Shown here: positions 8,864 through 17,185 of the stretch, piece after piece
Layout of the letters: the number at the start of each line of letters is the position of its first letter
How positions within the stretch are numbered: position 1 is the stretch's first letter
Assembly (NCBI RefSeq): GCF_032670585.1
Contig: NZ_JAVQHL010000004.1
Coordinates: 1-64,000 of the forward strand
Direction of reading: 5' to 3'
Length of the DNA: 64,000 nucleotides
Source: Ostreiculturibacter nitratireducens
GTDB taxonomy: Bacteria > Pseudomonadota > Alphaproteobacteria > Rhodobacterales > Rhodobacteraceae
The notes under the pieces: generated by a model
What the model was told of the DNA's origin: nothing
What the model saw: only the letters and a program-made list of their open reading frames with translations
The model's database searches: none
Position numbers and translations under genes: made by a program

Positions 8864-10231
8864 ATGGCAAAGCCCACGGCATCCTTTACCTGCACTTCCT
8901 GCGGCGCGGTCCACAAGAAATGGGCCGGGCGCTGCGACGCCTGCGGCGCGTGGAACACCATCGTGGAGGAGGCGCCGCTTTCGGCCGGCCCCGCCGCGAA
9001 ATCCCTTGGCGCGGAGCGCGGCCGCCGGATCGAACTGACCACCCTCGCCACCGAGGAGACACCTCCGCCGCGCACCGGCTCCGGCATGGCGGAGCTCGAC
9101 CGCGTCCTCGGCGGCGGCCTCGTGCCGGCCTCCGCCATCCTCGTCGGGGGCGATCCGGGCATCGGGAAGTCCACGCTTCTTCTCCAAGCCACCGCAAGTT
9201 TTGCCCGCAAGGGATTGTCGTGCATATACATTTCCGGCGAGGAGGCGAGCGCGCAGGTTCGCATGCGCGCCGCGCGCCTGGGCCTGTCGGACGCGCCGGT
9301 CCAACTCGCCTCCGAGACGAACCTTCGTGACATCGTCACGACGCTGGACACCCTTCGCCCCGACCTCGCGATCATCGACTCGATCCAGACGATGTGGGCC
9401 GACAACGTTGAAAGCGCGCCCGGCTCCGTCGCGCAAGTCCGGGCTGGTGCGCATGAACTCGTGAGTTTCGCGAAACGCCGCGGCACCTCGGTCATCCTCG
9501 TCGGGCACGTGACGAAGGAAGGCCAGATCGCCGGTCCCCGTGTGGTCGAGCACATGGTCGACACGGTCCTGTATTTCGAAGGCGAGCGTGGCCACCAGTT
9601 CCGCATCCTCCGCGCGGTGAAGAACCGCTTCGGCCCCGCCGATGAGATCGGCGTCTTCGAAATGACGGGCGCGGGCCTTTCCGAGGTCGCGAACCCGTCC
9701 GCCCTGTTCCTGTCCGAACGGGGCACCTCGGCCCCGGGCTCGGCAGTCTTCGCCGGGATCGAGGGCACGCGCCCCGTGCTGACCGAGATCCAGGCGCTCG
9801 TGGCGCCATCGACGCTCGGCACGCCGCGCCGCACCGTCGTCGGCCTCGATTCGAACCGCCTTTCGACGATCCTTGCAGTATTGGAGGCTCGCTGCGGCAT
9901 TCCCTTCGCCGGGCTCGACGTGTTCCTGAACGTGGCGGGCGGGCTGCGCGTATCCGAGCCTGCCGCGGACCTCGCCGTGGCGGCGGCCCTCTTGTCGGCG
10001 CGCGAGGACGTTGCACTGCCGCCGGACATGGTTGTTTTCGGCGAAATCAGCCTCTCTGGCGCGCTGCGGCCGGTGGGCCAGACGGAAAACAGGTTGAAAG
10101 AGGCGCGAAAACTTGGTTTTTCACAGGCGATTGCCCCCGAACACAGCAAATTCGTGGGGGGAGAAGACATGCGGGTCAAAAAAATGCCCGATCTTGTGAC
10201 TATGGTCGGCGAAATCTTCGGAGCTGGCTGA
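8864..10231 (+). CDS. radA: DNA repair protein RadA
   Basis: RadA is a RecA-like branch-migration helicase that processes recombination intermediates. The 455-residue protein starts with a C4 zinc finger (Cys10, Cys13, Cys24, Cys27), followed by the RecA-like core with Walker A GGDPGIGKST (residues 95-104), Walker B LAIIDSIQTMW, the RadA-specific KNRFG motif at about residue 253 and a Lon-protease-like C-terminal domain (GLDVFLNVAGGLR). Length and domain order are normal. It sits between the PqiA-like gene and cvpA on the same strand. Confidence 0.97.
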   Translation: MAKPTASFTCTSCGAVHKKWAGRCDACGAWNTIVEEAPLSAGPAAKSLGAERGRRIELTTLATEETPPPRTGSGMAELDRVLGGGLVPASAILVGGDPGIGKSTLLLQATASFARKGLSCIYISGEEASAQVRMRAARLGLSDAPVQLASETNLRDIVTTLDTLRPDLAIIDSIQTMWADNVESAPGSVAQVRAGAHELVSFAKRRGTSVILVGHVTKEGQIAGPRVVEHMVDTVLYFEGERGHQFRILRAVKNRFGPADEIGVFEMTGAGLSEVANPSALFLSERGTSAPGSAVFAGIEGTRPVLTEIQALVAPSTLGTPRRTVVGLDSNRLSTILAVLEARCGIPFAGLDVFLNVAGGLRVSEPAADLAVAAALLSAREDVALPPDMVVFGEISLSGALRPVGQTENRLKEARKLGFSQAIAPEHSKFVGGEDMRVKKMPDLVTMVGEIFGAG

Positions 10232-10252
10232 AAGTCCGAAAGGAGCGAGGGA

Positions 10253-10876
10253 ATGGAAGGTTTCACCGTCGTGGACGCCGTTGTCGCGGTCGTCATCGTT
10301 CTGTCGGCGATCCTCGCCTACAGCCGCGGTTTCGTGCGGGAGGCGCTTGCAATCGGCGGTTGGATCGCGGCAGCGGTCATCGCCTTCATCTTCGCCGAGC
10401 AGGTCCGGCCGATGGTGGCGCAGGTCCCCGTGCTCGACAAATTCCTCGGCGACAGCTGCGAACTGGCGATGATCGCCGCCTTCGCCGCCGTCTTCGCAGT
10501 CGCACTCGTGGTCTTCGCCATCTTCACACCGCTCTTCGCCTCGGTCGTGCAACGCTCGGCGCTGTCCGGCATCGACCAGGGCCTCGGTTTCCTCTTCGGC
10601 GTTCTCAGGGGCATCGTCCTCGTCGCGGTGGCCTTCGTCGTCTATGACCGTGCGCTCGTTGACCAGGCTGTGCCGGTGGTGAGCGACTCGCGGTCGGCCG
10701 AGGTCTTCGCTCGCATGGAGCAGAGCCTGAACGAACAGCTGCCGCAGGACGCGCCGGGCTGGATCGTCGCGCGCTACGACGAACTGATGTCGAGCTGCGG
10801 CCCGCGCCCCGAGTCCGCACCGGCCGCCGAGACGCCGCCGGCGGAAGGCTCCGCGGCCCCGGCAGCCGGGAACTGA
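10253..10876 (+). CDS. CvpA family inner-membrane protein
   Basis: The 207-residue protein has four hydrophobic segments in its first ~150 residues, beginning TVVDAVVAVVIVLSAILAYSRGFVREAL, the CvpA signature region, and a C-terminal Ala/Pro/Glu-rich tail. In enterobacteria CvpA is encoded upstream of purF, was first named for colicin V production, and is linked to envelope stress tolerance. The same linkage to purF is seen here (the purF start lies 136 bases downstream). Function in this organism is unproven. Confidence 0.88.
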   Translation: MEGFTVVDAVVAVVIVLSAILAYSRGFVREALAIGGWIAAAVIAFIFAEQVRPMVAQVPVLDKFLGDSCELAMIAAFAAVFAVALVVFAIFTPLFASVVQRSALSGIDQGLGFLFGVLRGIVLVAVAFVVYDRALVDQAVPVVSDSRSAEVFARMEQSLNEQLPQDAPGWIVARYDELMSSCGPRPESAPAAETPPAEGSAAPAAGN

Positions 10877-10914
10877 CCGCCGGCTGATACTGGCGGGCTG
10901 CCGAAATGGCAGGG

Positions 10915-10994
10915 CCGGGGTGTCGGATTTTTATGTGACTTGCACGTGACACTCGCGTCGCTTGTCACTAAATGAGACGCGAAAGACACCCCGG
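10915..10994 (+). promoter_or_regulatory. Nested inverted repeats in the purF leader
   Basis: CCGGGGTGTC at 10915-10924 pairs perfectly with GACACCCCGG at 10985-10994, enclosing 60 bases. Inside, CGCGTC (10954-10959) can pair with GACGCG (10976-10981). GTGACA (10946-10951) can pair with TGTCAC (10963-10968), and these two inner stems exclude each other. The outer right arm ends about four bases before the purF ribosome-binding GGAGG. The arrangement resembles a switchable leader, but no known riboswitch consensus was recognised. Confidence 0.4.
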
Positions 10995-11012
10995 ATTCGG
11001 AGGCCAAGCGCG

Positions 11013-12488
11013 ATGCGCACCTTCCCCCGCCACCCGTTCGACCCGATTTCAGACGGGGACAAGCTCAAGGAAGAGTGCGGCGTGTTCGGCGTCATCGGCG
11101 TAGCCGAGGCGGCGAACTTCGTGGCTCTCGGACTCCACGCGCTCCAGCATCGCGGCCAGGAGGCAGGCGGCATCGTCTCCTACGACCCGGAGCACGGTTT
11201 CAACTCCGCCCGCCGTTTTGGCTACGTCCGCGACAACTTCACCAAGGCGTCTCTGATGGAAACGCTTCCCGGTGAGCTTGCCATCGGCCATGTCCGTTAC
11301 TCGACCGCCGGCTCGAAAGGCCACACGGCGATCCGCGATGTGCAGCCGTTCTTCGGCGAATTCTCCATGGGCGGGGCGGCGATCGCGCATAACGGCAACA
11401 TCACAAACGCCGCGGCGCTCCGCCGGGAGCTGATCGAGCGCGGCTCGATCTTCCAGTCCTCTTCCGATTCGGAATGCATCATCCACCTGATGGCGCGGTC
11501 CATCCAGAAGAACATCCCCGAGCGGGTAAAGGATGCGCTGCGCCGGGTCGAGGGCGCCTTCTCGGTCATCGCGATGACGCGGACGAAACTCATCGGCGTG
11601 CGCGACGCGCTCGGCGTCCGGCCTCTGGTCCTCGGCCGCATCGGCGATGACGGTTATGTCCTCTCCTCCGAAACCTGCGCGCTCGACATCATCGGCGCGG
11701 AGTTCGTGCGCGAGATCGAGCCCGGCGAGATGGTGGTGATCTCGAAGGGTGAGCTGGAAAGCTCCCGTCCTTTCGCGCCCGCGAAGCCGCGGTTCTGCAT
11801 CTTCGAACACGTCTATTTCTCGCGCCCCGATTCGATCCTCGGCGGCCGCTCCGTCTACGAGACCCGCCGCCAGATCGGCGTGGAACTCGCCCGCGAGGCG
11901 CCGATCGATGCCGATCTCGTCTGCCCGGTGCCGGATTCCGGCACCCCCGCGGCGATCGGCTTCAGCCAGGAATCCGGCATCCCCTTCGCGATGGGGATCG
12001 TGCGCAACCAGTACATGGGCCGCACCTTCATCGAGCCGACCGAGCAGATCCGGAACATGGGTGTCCGACTGAAGCTCAACGTCAACCGGGCGCTCATCAA
12101 GGGCAAGCGCGTCATTCTGGTGGATGACAGCGTCGTGCGCGGGACGACCTCGCGCAAGATCAAGGACATGATCCTCGACGCGGGCGCGGCAGAGGTGCAT
12201 TTCCGCATCGCGTCGCCGCCGACGGCGTGGCCCTGCTTCTACGGCGTCGACACGCCCGACCGCGGGAAGCTTCTCGCCGCGACGATGTCTGAAGACGAGA
12301 TGCGCGACTGGATCGGCGTGGATTCGCTGCGCTTCATCTCTCTTGATGGGCTTTATCGTGCCGCCGGCGAGGCGCGCGGCCGCAATCCCGACGCGCCGCA
12401 GTACTGCGATGCCTGCTTCTCGGGCGAATACCCGGTGGCGCCCTCCGACCAGATCGAGAAGGGCTTCCAGATGAAGGCGGCGGAGTGA
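11013..12488 (+). CDS. purF: Amidophosphoribosyltransferase
   Basis: PurF makes 5-phosphoribosylamine from PRPP and glutamine, the first committed step of purine synthesis. With the start at 11013 the protein is 491 residues. Cys22 in LKEECGVFGV becomes the N-terminal nucleophile after propeptide removal; LQHRGQEAGG, HVRYSTAG and AHNGNITN belong to the glutaminase domain, and VILVDDSVVRGTTS (about residue 368) is the PRPP site. An earlier ATG exists near 10962, but GGAGG about nine bases before 11013 favours the shorter form. The DUF1284 gene overlaps the stop (GTGA). Confidence 0.95.
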   Translation: MRTFPRHPFDPISDGDKLKEECGVFGVIGVAEAANFVALGLHALQHRGQEAGGIVSYDPEHGFNSARRFGYVRDNFTKASLMETLPGELAIGHVRYSTAGSKGHTAIRDVQPFFGEFSMGGAAIAHNGNITNAAALRRELIERGSIFQSSSDSECIIHLMARSIQKNIPERVKDALRRVEGAFSVIAMTRTKLIGVRDALGVRPLVLGRIGDDGYVLSSETCALDIIGAEFVREIEPGEMVVISKGELESSRPFAPAKPRFCIFEHVYFSRPDSILGGRSVYETRRQIGVELAREAPIDADLVCPVPDSGTPAAIGFSQESGIPFAMGIVRNQYMGRTFIEPTEQIRNMGVRLKLNVNRALIKGKRVILVDDSVVRGTTSRKIKDMILDAGAAEVHFRIASPPTAWPCFYGVDTPDRGKLLAATMSEDEMRDWIGVDSLRFISLDGLYRAAGEARGRNPDAPQYCDACFSGEYPVAPSDQIEKGFQMKAAE

Positions 12489-12910
12489 CGCGCGGCGCGC
12501 TCCGCTTCCGCCCGCATCACTTCCTCTGCGCGCTCGGGTTCGAGGGCAAGGGCTACTCGGAAGAATTCACCGCAAACATGACGGAGATCGTCATGGACCG
12601 GCTTCGGCGCCCCGAAGGCGGCGCCGAGGTCATTGAAGTGACATGCGAGGCGGATGACATCTGCATACCCTGCCCGTCCCGGCGTGGCGTCGGCTGCGAA
12701 AGCACGGCGCGGATAACGACGCTGGACAAGGCCCACGCAGGCGCGCTCGGCCTGTCCGCGGGCGACCGCCTTTCCTGGGGCGAGGCATTGGACCGCATCC
12801 GCGAAAACGTCCCGCCGGGAAGCCTGTCGACGCTCTGCGCCGAATGCCAATGGCTGCCCTTGGGCCTCTGCGAAGCAGCCTTGGCGCGGCTCCACGCAGA
12901 ATACGGTTGA
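12485..12910 (+). CDS. DUF1284 cysteine-rich protein
   Basis: The 141-residue protein begins with RFRPHHFLCALGFEGKGYS, the typical opening of the DUF1284 family, and carries cysteine groups CEADDICIPCPSRRGVGC in the middle and LCAECQWLPLGLC near the end. The spacing suggests a bound metal or Fe-S cluster, but no function is known for the family. Translation probably starts at GTG 12485, overlapping the purF stop, so it is likely co-expressed with purF. A terminator hairpin follows ten bases after the stop. Confidence 0.8.
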   Translation: MTRGALRFRPHHFLCALGFEGKGYSEEFTANMTEIVMDRLRRPEGGAEVIEVTCEADDICIPCPSRRGVGCESTARITTLDKAHAGALGLSAGDRLSWGEALDRIRENVPPGSLSTLCAECQWLPLGLCEAALARLHAEYG

Positions 12911-12920
12911 AGCAAAGAAA

Positions 12921-12944
12921 AACGCCGCCCCGAAGGACGGCGTT
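12921..12944. terminator. Bidirectional terminator between DUF1284 gene and bioY
   Basis: AACGCCGCCC and GGACGGCGTT form a 10-bp stem with one mismatch around a CGAA loop. An A-rich stretch (AAAGAAA) precedes it and CATCTTTT follows, so it can act for the plus-strand purF-DUF1284 unit and, reading the A-run as a T-run, for bioY on the minus strand. Confidence 0.7.
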
Positions 12945-12971
12945 CGCATCTTTTCGATGTGTCAGAGCCTG

Positions 12972-13523
12972 TCAGCTTTTCCGCGACTTCACGAACGACC
13001 AGCCGCCAGTGACCACCAGCGCCGCGATCGCGGCCTTGACGGCGTCGCCCACGAGGAACGGCATCATGCCGGCGACGACGGCCTTTTCGAAGCCGATGAA
13101 GGTCGCGAGCCAATACACGCCAGGCATGTAGAGCAGGGCCGAGACCGCGAGAGCGACGAGAAGCGTCGGAACGAGGCCCTTCACGCCGCGGTCAGCGGCG
13201 AGGCCGGCGAGGTAGGCCATCGCGACGAAGCCGAAGAGGAAGCCGGCCGTCGGGCCGACAAGGGCGGCGCCGGTCGCGCCCCCGGCGAAGACCGGAAGGC
13301 CGGCCGCGCCTTCGGCGAGGTAGGCGGCGACGGTCAGCGCGCCCATGCGTGCGCCGAACGTCAGACCGACGAAGAGGATCGCGAGAGTCTGCAGCGTCAT
13401 CGGCACCGGGATCATCGGCACCTTGATCTGCGCCGACAGCGCGATGAGGAACGAGCCGCCCACGACCATGAGGATACGGGTCACCAGGGACTGGCTGGGC
13501 AGGAGGGCATGAGAAAGCGTCAT
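12972..13523 (-). CDS. bioY: Biotin transporter S-component BioY
   Basis: BioY is the substrate-binding membrane component of ECF-type biotin uptake. From ATG 13523 the protein has 183 residues and about six membrane segments, with IPMTLQTLAILFVGLTFGAR-type and LAEGAAGLPVFAGG motifs typical of BioY (here PVPMTLQTLAILFVGL and YLAEGAAGLPVFAGG). AGGAAAGG lies just before the start. No bioM or bioN gene is nearby, so it is either a solitary BioY or shares a module encoded elsewhere. birA, encoded 17 kb away in this window, uses the imported biotin. Confidence 0.93.
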   Translation of the reverse strand: MTLSHALLPSQSLVTRILMVVGGSFLIALSAQIKVPMIPVPMTLQTLAILFVGLTFGARMGALTVAAYLAEGAAGLPVFAGGATGAALVGPTAGFLFGFVAMAYLAGLAADRGVKGLVPTLLVALAVSALLYMPGVYWLATFIGFEKAVVAGMMPFLVGDAVKAAIAALVVTGGWSFVKSRKS

Positions 13524-13556
13524 CGTCGGGCCTTTCCTATGACGAATTTGGCGCGC

Positions 13557-13585
13557 AATCTCGCTGCGACGCCGCATGATGTCAA
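13557..13585 (-). promoter_or_regulatory. bioY: Predicted bioY promoter
   Basis: On the minus strand a perfect -35 TTGACA (13580-13585) is followed after 17 bases by GAGATT (13557-13562), a weak -10. Transcription would start about 30 bases before the bioY ATG. I found no copy of the alphaproteobacterial BioR palindrome (TTATNNATAA-like) in the intergenic region. Confidence 0.4.
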
Positions 13586-13629
13586 TGATTACTGTTGCGC
13601 GGCGCCGCGCCCGGTGCGAAAGGGGCGGC

Positions 13630-14292
13630 ATGACAGACACCACCGCATCCGCCCCGAAAACCGCCCTCGTGACCGGCGCCTCGCGTGGCCTCGGCTTCGC
13701 TCTCGCCGAAGCCCTCGGCGCCGCCGGGTGGCACGTGCTCGCCGTCGCCCGGACGACGGGCGGCCTCGAGGAGCTGGACGACCGGATCAAGGCGAAGGGC
13801 GGGAGCGCCACACTCGCGCCGATGGACATCACCAACGCCGATGCCATGGCGCATCTCGCCAAGTCGGTTGCGGAGCGCTGGGGCGGGATCGGGCTGTGGG
13901 CCCACGCGGCGATCCATGCAGCGCCTCTCGCGCCAGCAGGTCACATCGACGCCAAGGACATGTCCAAGTCGATCGCCACGAACCTCGCCGCCACCGCGAC
14001 ACTCATTCCACTGATCGAGCCGCTCCTTCGGGCGGGTCAGGGTACGGCGCTGTTCTTCGACGATCCGCGCGCCGGCGAGAAGTTCTTCGGCGCCTACGGC
14101 TCCACCAAGGGCGCGCAGATCGCGCTCGCCCGGAGCTGGCAGGCCGAAACCGTCCGGACCGGTCCCCGCGTCCTGATCGAAACGCCGAGACCCATGCCGA
14201 CCGCCACCCGCGCCCGGTTCTTCCCCGGCGAGGACCGCGCGGCGCTGATCGAACCCGCAGTCGAGGCCGCCCGGCTTCTCGCGTCGCTCTGA
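13630..14292 (+). CDS. Short-chain dehydrogenase/reductase family protein with altered active site
   Basis: The 220-residue protein has the Rossmann motif TGASRGLGFALAEALG (about residue 16) and a YGSTKGAQ segment giving the catalytic Tyr-x3-Lys. The strand that normally carries the catalytic Ser reads ALFFDDPRAG, so that Ser seems to be missing. It was started at ATG 13630; an in-frame ATG lies at 13576 in the bioY intergenic region. Substrate is unknown, and it is divergent from bioY with 106 bases between the starts. Confidence 0.8.
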   Translation: MTDTTASAPKTALVTGASRGLGFALAEALGAAGWHVLAVARTTGGLEELDDRIKAKGGSATLAPMDITNADAMAHLAKSVAERWGGIGLWAHAAIHAAPLAPAGHIDAKDMSKSIATNLAATATLIPLIEPLLRAGQGTALFFDDPRAGEKFFGAYGSTKGAQIALARSWQAETVRTGPRVLIETPRPMPTATRARFFPGEDRAALIEPAVEAARLLASL

Positions 14293-14419
14293 CGACACGC
14301 CGACAGCTGCGGGAATCCGTGCCGGGGGAACCGTTTGCCCCTCGACGGCCATCCGGCTCATGTTGCTTTACGCCCTCTCCCCCTTGGTCTAATCAAGGCC
14401 CTGAGGCAGGGGGCAGGCA

Positions 14420-15205
14420 ATGCGAATTCTCATCACCAACGACGACGGAATCAACGCGCCGGGGCTTGAGGTTCTTACCGAGATCGCGACAGAGATCGCT
14501 GGCCCGGATGGCGAAGTCTGGACCGTTGCGCCCGCGTTCGAACAATCCGGCGTCGGCCACGCGATCAGCTATACCCATCCGATGATGATCGCCCGCCTCG
14601 CGCCGCGCCGATACGCAGCCGAGGGCAGCCCCGCCGACTGCGTCCTCGCGGGCCTTTACGACGTTCTGGAAGGCGGACGCCCCGACCTCGTCCTGTCCGG
14701 CGTGAACCGGGGCAACAACGCGGCCGAGAACGTGCTCTATTCCGGCACCGTCGGCGGCGCGATGGAAGCCGCCCTTCAGGGCCTGCCCGCGATCGCGCTC
14801 TCGCAGTTCATGGGCCCGGCGACGCAGGAACTCTTCGACCCGTTCGAGGCGGCGCGCGTCCACGGCGCCAAGGTCGTCCGGGCGCTCCTCGAAAAGGGAA
14901 TATGGGACAAGGGCGACTACCGCCTTTTCTACAACGTGAACTTCCCGCCCGTGGGCGCGAGCGCCGTGAAGGGCATGAAGATCGCCGCGCAGGGCTACCG
15001 CACAGACACCTTCTTCGGCGTGGAGCCGCACATCTCCCCCTCGGGGCGCAAGTTCCTCTGGATCACCGGCGGGCCGCAACACCTGCCCACGGCTCCGGGA
15101 ACGGACGTGGCCGTGAACATCGACGGCTACGTCGCCATCACGCCGATGCGCGCGGACCTGACGGCTCATGACACGATGGACGAACTCGGGGCGCGCTTCG
15201 GATGA
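14420..15205 (+). CDS. surE: 5'/3'-nucleotidase SurE
   Basis: SurE is a metal-dependent nucleotidase and exopolyphosphatase linked to stationary-phase survival. The 261-residue protein shows the N-terminal MRILITNDDGINAPG with metal-binding Asp8 and Asp9, APAFEQSGVGHAIS with the phosphate-contacting Ser, and SGVNRGNNAAENVLYSGTVG shortened here to the family signature SGVNRGNN and YSGTVGGAMEA. A GC-rich but purine-containing leader with AGGGGGCAGG precedes the ATG. The pcm gene overlaps the stop by four bases. Confidence 0.96.
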   Translation: MRILITNDDGINAPGLEVLTEIATEIAGPDGEVWTVAPAFEQSGVGHAISYTHPMMIARLAPRRYAAEGSPADCVLAGLYDVLEGGRPDLVLSGVNRGNNAAENVLYSGTVGGAMEAALQGLPAIALSQFMGPATQELFDPFEAARVHGAKVVRALLEKGIWDKGDYRLFYNVNFPPVGASAVKGMKIAAQGYRTDTFFGVEPHISPSGRKFLWITGGPQHLPTAPGTDVAVNIDGYVAITPMRADLTAHDTMDELGARFG

Positions 15206-15843
15206 CGGAGGACGCCGAGCGGAAGATGCGCTTTCTGTTCGCGCTCCGCTCTCAGGGGGTTACCGACGCGCGCGTGCTGTCCGCGATGGAGAGGATCGAC
15301 CGGGGCGCCTTCGTCACGGGCCTCTTCGCGGAACGCGCCTATGACGACACGCCGCTGCCGATTTCCTGCGGGCAGACGATCAGCCAGCCCTCGGTCGTGG
15401 GGCTGATGACGCAGGCCCTCGAAGTGACGCCCCGCGACAAGGTGCTGGAGGTCGGGACGGGCTCCGGCTACCAGGCCGCGGTCCTGTCGCTGCTCGCGCG
15501 CCGGGTCTACACCGTGGACCGTCACCGCCGCCTCGTGCGCGAGGCAGAAGCGCGTTTCGCGGCGCTTGGCCTTGCCAACATAACCGCCATCGTCGGGGAT
15601 GGCAGCCGTGGCCTTCCCGACCAGGCCCCGTTCGACCGAATCCTTGTGACCGCCGCCGCCGAGGACCCGCCCGGGCCCCTATTGGCGCAACTGCGGGAAG
15701 GCGGTATCATGATTGTGCCGGTCGGGCAGTCGGATACCGTCCAGAGCCTCATCAAGGTGCGACGCGGTCCCGACGGCTTCGACTACGAGGAATTGCGGCC
15801 CGTACGCTTCGTGCCGCTCATCGAGGGGTTGGGCCAGGATTGA
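15202..15843 (+). CDS. pcm: Protein-L-isoaspartate O-methyltransferase
   Basis: Pcm methylates L-isoaspartyl residues so damaged proteins can be repaired. The 213 residues contain the family opening (RFLFALRSQGVTDARVLSAM), LPISCGQTISQPSVVGLMTQ, the SAM-binding VLEVGTGSGYQAAVLS (about residue 79) and RILVTAAAEDPPGPLLAQL. It overlaps surE (ATGA), and the NlpD-like gene follows, reproducing the well-known surE-pcm-nlpD order. Confidence 0.95.
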   Translation: MTEDAERKMRFLFALRSQGVTDARVLSAMERIDRGAFVTGLFAERAYDDTPLPISCGQTISQPSVVGLMTQALEVTPRDKVLEVGTGSGYQAAVLSLLARRVYTVDRHRRLVREAEARFAALGLANITAIVGDGSRGLPDQAPFDRILVTAAAEDPPGPLLAQLREGGIMIVPVGQSDTVQSLIKVRRGPDGFDYEELRPVRFVPLIEGLGQD

Positions 15844-15905
15844 CCGCCTCTCAAACCGACGCAAAGGCCCGGAATAAGGGCTAGGAAACAGACGAGGATA
15901 GAGCA

Positions 15906-17081
15906 ATGCCCCTGCCCCGCATGCCCATTCTGCGCGCCTCCCTCGCGACCGCAGCCCTGGCGCTGCTGACCGCTTGCGACGACACCGGCACTTTCGACAT
16001 CGACATGCGCGGGCCGAGCGCCGGCCTCGACACGACGGAGGCGGCGCGCAGGGCGACCGCCCCAAGGCCGCAACCGGATGCCCGTGGCGTGATTTCCTAT
16101 CCGAACTACCAGGTCGCCGTCGCCCGGCGGGGCGACACGGTCGCGACGGTCGCCGGACGTCTCGGGCTCACTGCGGGCGACCTCGCCCGCTACAACGCCG
16201 TCGCACCCAACGCGCCGCTTCGCGAAGGCGAGATCCTCGCGCTTCCCTCGCGCGTGGCCGAACCTGTCGCTCCCGTGGCTCCGGCGGGAACACCCGGCAA
16301 GATCGACGTGACCTCGCTTGCCTCGGGTGCGATCAACCGCGCCGAAACCGGAGCGCCGAGCGCGCAGGCGCCCGTGGCGGCGAAGCCGGCTGGCGCCGAA
16401 CCGATCCGCCACCGTGTCCTGCGCGGCGAAACCGCCTATTCCATCGCGCGCGCCTACAACGTTTCTGTCCGGGCACTCGCCGACTGGAACGGCCTCGGCG
16501 GCGATCTGACTGTGCGCGAAGGGCAGTACCTGCTGATCCCCGTCGCCGATGCCTCGCGCCCCGCCCCGGTCGCGAGTGTCGACGCCTCGCTCCCCGGCCA
16601 GGGCAGCCGCACGCCGGAGCCCCCTTCGGCCAGCCAACCGCTGCCCGACGAGGACACGAAGCCCGCAGCCGCCGCGACGGAGAAGCCCGCGAGCCCCGAC
16701 CTCGGCGCGGAACGGACAGCGGCTTCGGCCGGCGGCCGGCTGGCCTATCCGGTCAGCGGCAAGATCATTCGCGCCTACCAGAAGTCGAAGAACGAGGGGA
16801 TCGACATCGCCGCGGCCGCCGGCACACCGGTCAAGGCGGCCGAGGCCGGCACCGTCGCCGCCATCACCCAGGATACCGAACAGGTTCCGATCCTGGTGAT
16901 CCGGCACGAGGGCGGGCTTCTCACGGTCTATGCCAACATCGAGGGCATCACGGTCTCGAAGGGCGCCAAGGTCTCGAGAGGCCAGACGATCGCCAAGGTC
17001 CGCTCGGCGAACCCTGCCTTCCTCCATTTCGAGGTGCGCCAGGGTTTCGACAGCGTCGATCCGATGCCGTATCTGCAATAG
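15906..17081 (+). CDS. NlpD-like LysM / M23-fold lipoprotein
   Basis: This 391-residue protein has a lipoprotein signal ending in LLTAC (about residue 23), two LysM peptidoglycan-binding repeats (about residues 60-110 and 165-210), a Pro/Ala-rich linker and a C-terminal M23 (LytM) fold from about residue 280. The metal ligands of active M23 enzymes look lost: the usual HxGxD reads NEGID, and the usual HLHFEV reads FLHFEV. It therefore probably acts like NlpD or EnvC, activating a peptidoglycan amidase during cell division rather than cutting itself. Its position after surE-pcm fits nlpD. Confidence 0.88.
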   Translation: MPLPRMPILRASLATAALALLTACDDTGTFDIDMRGPSAGLDTTEAARRATAPRPQPDARGVISYPNYQVAVARRGDTVATVAGRLGLTAGDLARYNAVAPNAPLREGEILALPSRVAEPVAPVAPAGTPGKIDVTSLASGAINRAETGAPSAQAPVAAKPAGAEPIRHRVLRGETAYSIARAYNVSVRALADWNGLGGDLTVREGQYLLIPVADASRPAPVASVDASLPGQGSRTPEPPSASQPLPDEDTKPAAAATEKPASPDLGAERTAASAGGRLAYPVSGKIIRAYQKSKNEGIDIAAAAGTPVKAAEAGTVAAITQDTEQVPILVIRHEGGLLTVYANIEGITVSKGAKVSRGQTIAKVRSANPAFLHFEVRQGFDSVDPMPYLQ

Positions 17082-17118
17082 CCCCCGCCTGAAGGGGAAG
17101 ACCTTTAGAAAACCAGCC

Positions 17119-17138
17119 GCCCGCGCCCTGGCGCGGGC
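17119..17138. terminator. GC-rich hairpin between converging genes (weak terminator candidate)
   Basis: GCCCGCGC (17119-17126) pairs with GCGCGGGC (17131-17138) around CCTG, 38 bases after the NlpD-like gene and before the end of the converging DUF815 gene. No T-run follows on either strand, so termination is uncertain. Confidence 0.3.
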
Positions 17139-17185
17139 GCGTCCTTGAGGGCACATGGGTTGGGGCGGTCGCCAGGAAGCACGCT

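Noticed and set aside
13524..13629. BioR operator before bioY
   Set aside because: No TTATNNATAA-like palindrome is present in the bioY/SDR intergenic region.
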